In this document: piece after piece, positions 21,980 to 25,518 of the stretch
How the letters are laid out: every line of letters begins with the position of its first letter
Position numbering within the stretch: the stretch's first letter is position 1
DNA from: a virus
Strand: one strand, 5' to 3'
DNA length: 25,518 bases
IMG/VR virus record: IMGVR_UViG_3300044823_000488
Span: 1 to 25,518 of that record
Position numbers and translations under genes: made by a program
The notes under the pieces: model-generated
What the model was told of the DNA's origin: nothing
The model's input: only the letters and a program-made list of their open reading frames with translations
Databases searched by the model: none

Positions 21980-24900
21980 GCCGCAGCCCCCTTCTCCTGT
22001 GTAGCCCAAGCGCGGCCGGCCGCCGATTCGAGGTCCACGGTCAGGCCCGTCGCCCCCAGGCAGCGCATCAGCGACGCCGGGTCGGCCGGACTCTTCGTGC
22101 CCTCGAACGAGCAGACCACCACCCTCGCGATACCGAGCCGCTTCAGCGCCGCGGCGAGGTCGCTTCCCTGGCTCCGCACGTCCCAGGCCCCGACGTTCGC
22201 CGGTATCGGCGCGGTCAGGCGCAGCGCGAAGTCGTTGACGTCGGCGGCGAGGCACACCTCGCCCTTGCGCAGGCAAGCCACGGCGTGACCGGCCAGGCCG
22301 GGCCTGTCGTTGACCAGCAGCACCCGCGGCGCGTCGTCGCGAACGACCGGACGGTCCCAGGCCAGCATGTCGCGGTTGAGCCCGGAGATCGACATGCCGC
22401 CCTGCGACAGCCCGATCGACAGCAGCGGGTGCCAATAGGGATCGGGGCCGGGCCAGCGCGCCGCGAACCGTGCGTTGTCGTCCTGAAGCCGCCTTGCGAA
22501 ACCCGCCATGTCGCCCGGGTCGGTTCGCGACGTGCCCTCGGGGTGCAGCAGGTCGGTCGCCGCCTCGACGACGTTGCGCAGCCCGATTTCGCGCATCTTG
22601 AGGCAGAAGTCGGTGTCGCCGTAGTTCATCGGGAACGAATTGGCATCGAAGCCGCCGACGCGGTCGAAGTTCTCGCGGGAGACCAGCATGCAGGCCCCCG
22701 TGACGGCGGACGCCTCGTGGGTCAGCAGCGCCAGCCAGCCGTTGCCGGGGTGGCCGTTGGGCAGCCCCTTGTAGAGGTGGCCGGCGATGCCGAGATGGCA
22801 GACCACGCCGGCGTGCTGCACGACGCCGCCGGGGTGGACGAGCCGCGCGCCGACGACCCCGACGTCGGGCCGCACCGCATGGCCCATCATCGCGTCGAGC
22901 CAGTGCGGGGTGCCGACGCAGATGTCGTCGTTCATGAAGCAGAGGAAATCACCGCGAGCGTGCTCGCGCACCACCTCGTTGTTGAGGGCCGACCAGTTGA
23001 ATCTCCAGTCGGCCGCGCCGATCCGCACCACCCTCACGCGGGGATCGGCCAGGGCCGCCTCGCCAAGTTCCGGCGCCTCGCGAACGCCGTTTTGCGCCAC
23101 GATGATCTCGTAGTTGGGATAGTCGGTGTGCTGGCGGATGGTGTTGATGCAGGGCTGGATCAGCCGTCCCGCGCCAAGGGTCGGTACGATGATCGAGACG
23201 AGCGGCGCCGCCTTGTCGGCATAACCCGAATCCAACAGGTCAACAAAAGCAGCGCGCCAGTTCCGCCTGATCGACAGCACCCCCGGCAGCGCCGGATGCG
23301 CTGACACCGTCACGGCGTCGCCGTACTCAGTTTCGATCGCCATCTGCCGCCCGATGGCCGAGACCGCGGCCTCCTCGCCGGTCATCTCGCGCACCGTCGC
23401 AAGGAACTGCGGCAGGTGCCGGATCGCGCGCGACTCAGCGACCCGCAACAGGAACGCAAACAACTCCGTGCGATCCACAGGCATGTCACCAAGCAGCACA
23501 GTCACGCGGATCGCGCAGACCTGCGTGACGTAGTCCCGGGCCAGGAACAGTTCCAGGTCGAAGTCCGACTTCAGGTCGGGATAGACGCCGCCGTCGGGAC
23601 CCAGCATGTCATTGTCGCCGTATATCACGTCCACGTCGCTTGGTGCAGCGAGACAGGCTTGCATCAACGTCGCCATGCCATTCTCGTGCCACTCGACGGT
23701 ATCGTCAACGAAAACGACCCATTGCGTGTCAAGCGGCAGCGAGCCTTCCACACCGAAGGTGACCACCGCCATGCGCGTCATACATGCAACTTCAAGCGGC
23801 GGCACCGGCAGCGGACCCCGCAGCGCCGACCACGAGGCGTAGTCGTGCCCGAACCCCATCGTGCCGGGCAGCGGACCGCGCCACTCGGCGCGAAGCAGGT
23901 CCATCTCCAGCCCGGCGCGCTCCTGGTCCGTCAGGCTCTCGCCCGGCTTCTTGAATGCCTCGGCATAGCCCCGGAGTTGCAGGCGCTGTAGCACGGGCTG
24001 ACCTGGAGGCGCGGGCGGCATCGCCGAGGCGGCGAAGACGTCGACGGCCTGCATGACGCGCCACTCCTTCAACGCGGCCCGCAGACCCCACTCCATGACG
24101 GCCTGCTCCTCGTGCCCGTCGCAACCCCGCACGTCGGGAATGCCTAGCGCGGCAAGCGCACGGGCCGACAGCAGCACGCACGGTCCCGACGGAGCCGGAA
24201 TCGCGAGGCGGCGACCCGCGAACGACTGGTGCAGGGAATCCTGCACGGCATGCAAGGCCGACGCGGACACCGGCGTCCAGTTGTCCTTGCGGGGGAACGC
24301 GTTGGGGCCGTCGGTCGCGAGAGACACCGCCGCGGCGACGGTGTCGGCCTGGCCCAGGGCCTGGCGCAGCGACGCGAGCGCGGTATTGTCGCCGAATGTC
24401 GTGCCGGGCCGCAGCCACAGCACGTCCGACTCGGTCTGCGCCGCCCACGCGCAGGCGTCCTCCAGCGACGTCCGACGGGTGAGGTGCGCCAATTCCACCG
24501 GAACAGTACACCCCTCGGCCAAGGACAGCACGACGCCGCCGGCGCCGCCCGCCAGCTTGGCGGGATGCCACGCCGATTCGCCGTTGCGCCGGAGCCAGGC
24601 GTCGATCCGCTGGGGCAGGCGCTGCTCCAAGGTGTGGTGGCGTGCGACCCAACCCTGCAGCGCGGTCGCGTTCGCGCTGCGGTCGAATGCGGTGGCGGCC
24701 ATGAAGGCGCGGATGGCCTGCGTCCACTCGTCGGGGGTCTCCGCATAGGCGAACACCGGGGGCGCGCCGTCGAGGTAGGGATCCAGCCGCTGCGCGATCG
24801 CGCAGGCGCCGATCATGCCGGCCTCGAGGACCCGCAGGTTCGACTTGCAGCGGTTGAAGCGGTTGTCCTCGAGCGGCGCCAGCATGAGGTCGAGATCCAA

Positions 24901-25518
24901 GCCGAGCATCCTGGCCTGGTAGTCGCCGGGCGCCACCCCGGGGTGGAACTCGACATGGACAGGCGGGTTCTTGATCTGGGAGCCGAAGAACACCCACTCC
25001 ACCTCGTCGCCGATCTCCCGCATCGCGGGGCGGATCAACTCCAGGTCGCCGTCGTGAGAGATGCCGCCGACGAAGCCGACCCGCAACCGGCCGGTGGCGC
25101 GGCCCTCGCGCGGCCGCAGCGCGCCGCCGGGCACCGCGTTACCGACGACACGCACGTCCTTGGCGCCCAGTTCGTCGCGGAACCACCGGGCCAGCGGTTC
25201 GGTGCTGACGGTGACGCGGTCGCAGTGCAGGATCGCGCGCCTGATCCGTCCGGGCAGGTCGGGCGGCATGAAGCCGGCGTGGAACGATGCGGCAGGCAGT
25301 TCGCCGAGATAGTCGTCGAGTTCATAGACGAAGAGCGCGTCGGGCAGCGCCTCGCGGGCGCGCCGCATCACCTCGATTTGGCCGTCCTCGACATGGCGCT
25401 GCCAGACCACTACGTCGGGCTTCACGGCCAGCAGCATCTCGACGGGCCACTGCATGATGTCGAGGCGCCCCTCGGCGACGCCGTCGGTGCAGAGCGTGAA
25501 GCCCGACGTAGTGGTCTG
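21976..25518 (-). CDS. large multi-domain glycosyltransferase (partial at right edge)
   Basis: The frame is open to the window edge, so the start is missing; 1180 residues are visible (1159 from an internal ATG at 25455). I see at least three modules. The first (to about visible residue 310) is GT4-like: LRVGFVGGISHDGDLELI, VEWVFFGS, then RCKSNLRVLEAGMIGACAIA, the usual nucleotide-sugar region with its E. The middle has a degenerate GT2-like part and a segment of the O-antigen GT2 type (DVDVIYGDNDMLGPDGGVYPDLKSDFDLELFLARDYV, then a LRVAES...IRHLP segment). The third, from about residue 750, is a full GT2 domain: VSIIVPTLGAGRLIQPCINTI, DFLCFMNDDICVG with the metal-binding NDD, and GACMLVSRENFDRVGGFD. 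A further C-terminal region (about 1060-1180) is unassigned. It may glycosylate the virion or host surface sugar. Confidence 0.82.
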   Translation of the reverse strand, partial: QTTTSGFTLCTDGVAEGRLDIMQWPVEMLLAVKPDVVVWQRHVEDGQIEVMRRAREALPDALFVYELDDYLGELPAASFHAGFMPPDLPGRIRRAILHCDRVTVSTEPLARWFRDELGAKDVRVVGNAVPGGALRPREGRATGRLRVGFVGGISHDGDLELIRPAMREIGDEVEWVFFGSQIKNPPVHVEFHPGVAPGDYQARMLGLDLDLMLAPLEDNRFNRCKSNLRVLEAGMIGACAIAQRLDPYLDGAPPVFAYAETPDEWTQAIRAFMAATAFDRSANATALQGWVARHHTLEQRLPQRIDAWLRRNGESAWHPAKLAGGAGGVVLSLAEGCTVPVELAHLTRRTSLEDACAWAAQTESDVLWLRPGTTFGDNTALASLRQALGQADTVAAAVSLATDGPNAFPRKDNWTPVSASALHAVQDSLHQSFAGRRLAIPAPSGPCVLLSARALAALGIPDVRGCDGHEEQAVMEWGLRAALKEWRVMQAVDVFAASAMPPAPPGQPVLQRLQLRGYAEAFKKPGESLTDQERAGLEMDLLRAEWRGPLPGTMGFGHDYASWSALRGPLPVPPLEVACMTRMAVVTFGVEGSLPLDTQWVVFVDDTVEWHENGMATLMQACLAAPSDVDVIYGDNDMLGPDGGVYPDLKSDFDLELFLARDYVTQVCAIRVTVLLGDMPVDRTELFAFLLRVAESRAIRHLPQFLATVREMTGEEAAVSAIGRQMAIETEYGDAVTVSAHPALPGVLSIRRNWRAAFVDLLDSGYADKAAPLVSIIVPTLGAGRLIQPCINTIRQHTDYPNYEIIVAQNGVREAPELGEAALADPRVRVVRIGAADWRFNWSALNNEVVREHARGDFLCFMNDDICVGTPHWLDAMMGHAVRPDVGVVGARLVHPGGVVQHAGVVCHLGIAGHLYKGLPNGHPGNGWLALLTHEASAVTGACMLVSRENFDRVGGFDANSFPMNYGDTDFCLKMREIGLRNVVEAATDLLHPEGTSRTDPGDMAGFARRLQDDNARFAARWPGPDPYWHPLLSIGLSQGGMSISGLNRDMLAWDRPVVRDDAPRVLLVNDRPGLAGHAVACLRKGEVCLAADVNDFALRLTAPIPANVGAWDVRSQGSDLAAALKRLGIARVVVCSFEGTKSPADPASLMRCLGATGLTVDLESAAGRAWATQEKGAAA

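Noticed and set aside
1-25518. CRISPR array or tRNA genes
   Set aside because: I saw no regularly spaced repeats and no cloverleaf with the usual T-arm sequence; a dedicated tRNA scan was not possible.

Overview
The window is a GC-rich stretch of a tailed phage (or prophage) genome carrying the virion morphogenesis operon of a contractile-tailed myovirus. Nearly all structural genes lie on the minus strand and read from the right edge to the left. In transcription order they are: a very large multi-domain glycosyltransferase (cut by the right edge), a small winged-helix-like protein, a Cys-rich protein, prohead protease, scaffold, major capsid protein, a small post-capsid gene, a head-tail connector, a Cys-rich neck protein, a gp10-like neck protein, tail terminator, a small tail gene, tail sheath, tail tube, the two frames of the tail assembly chaperone, tape measure with a lysozyme-like domain, and a baseplate hub. 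Genes abut or overlap by a few bases (ATGA, GTGA, TGATG), as in one long operon. Base composition and protein style suggest a phage of a high-GC Pseudomonadota host, but nothing seen fixes the host. Terminase and portal are not in the window and are presumably further right.

Four accessory genes, visibly richer in A+T than their surroundings, interrupt this operon. (1) A plus-strand gene cut by the left edge runs convergently into the hub gene. (2) A GIY-YIG/NUMOD3 homing endonuclease, co-directional, sits exactly at the junction before the connector gene and carries its own slightly diverged copy of that gene's first 20 bases. (3) An HNH endonuclease with an N-terminal zinc finger and a C-terminal domain like that of Hef-type homing enzymes lies on the plus strand between capsid gene and post-capsid gene; it has its own bidirectional terminator, an 18-bp perfect palindrome before its start, and a 9-bp direct repeat at its borders, one copy of which is part of a parS-like sequence. 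(4) A plus-strand RHH-TnpB pair sits between the protease and the Cys-rich gene, followed by about 390 bases of hairpin-rich non-coding DNA ending in a terminator, a good candidate for an omega RNA (reRNA).

Two genes are read in two frames. The tail chaperone shows the G/GT arrangement with a +1 (or -2) shift, and the connector is split at a run of ten T, which is either a sequencing error in a homopolymer or transcriptional slippage.

The most interesting material is the way mobile nuclease genes are fitted into the structural operon without breaking it: by copying a start region, by entering an intergenic gap, or as a regulator-nuclease-RNA unit. All functions are assigned by reading motifs and gene order; no database search was run.
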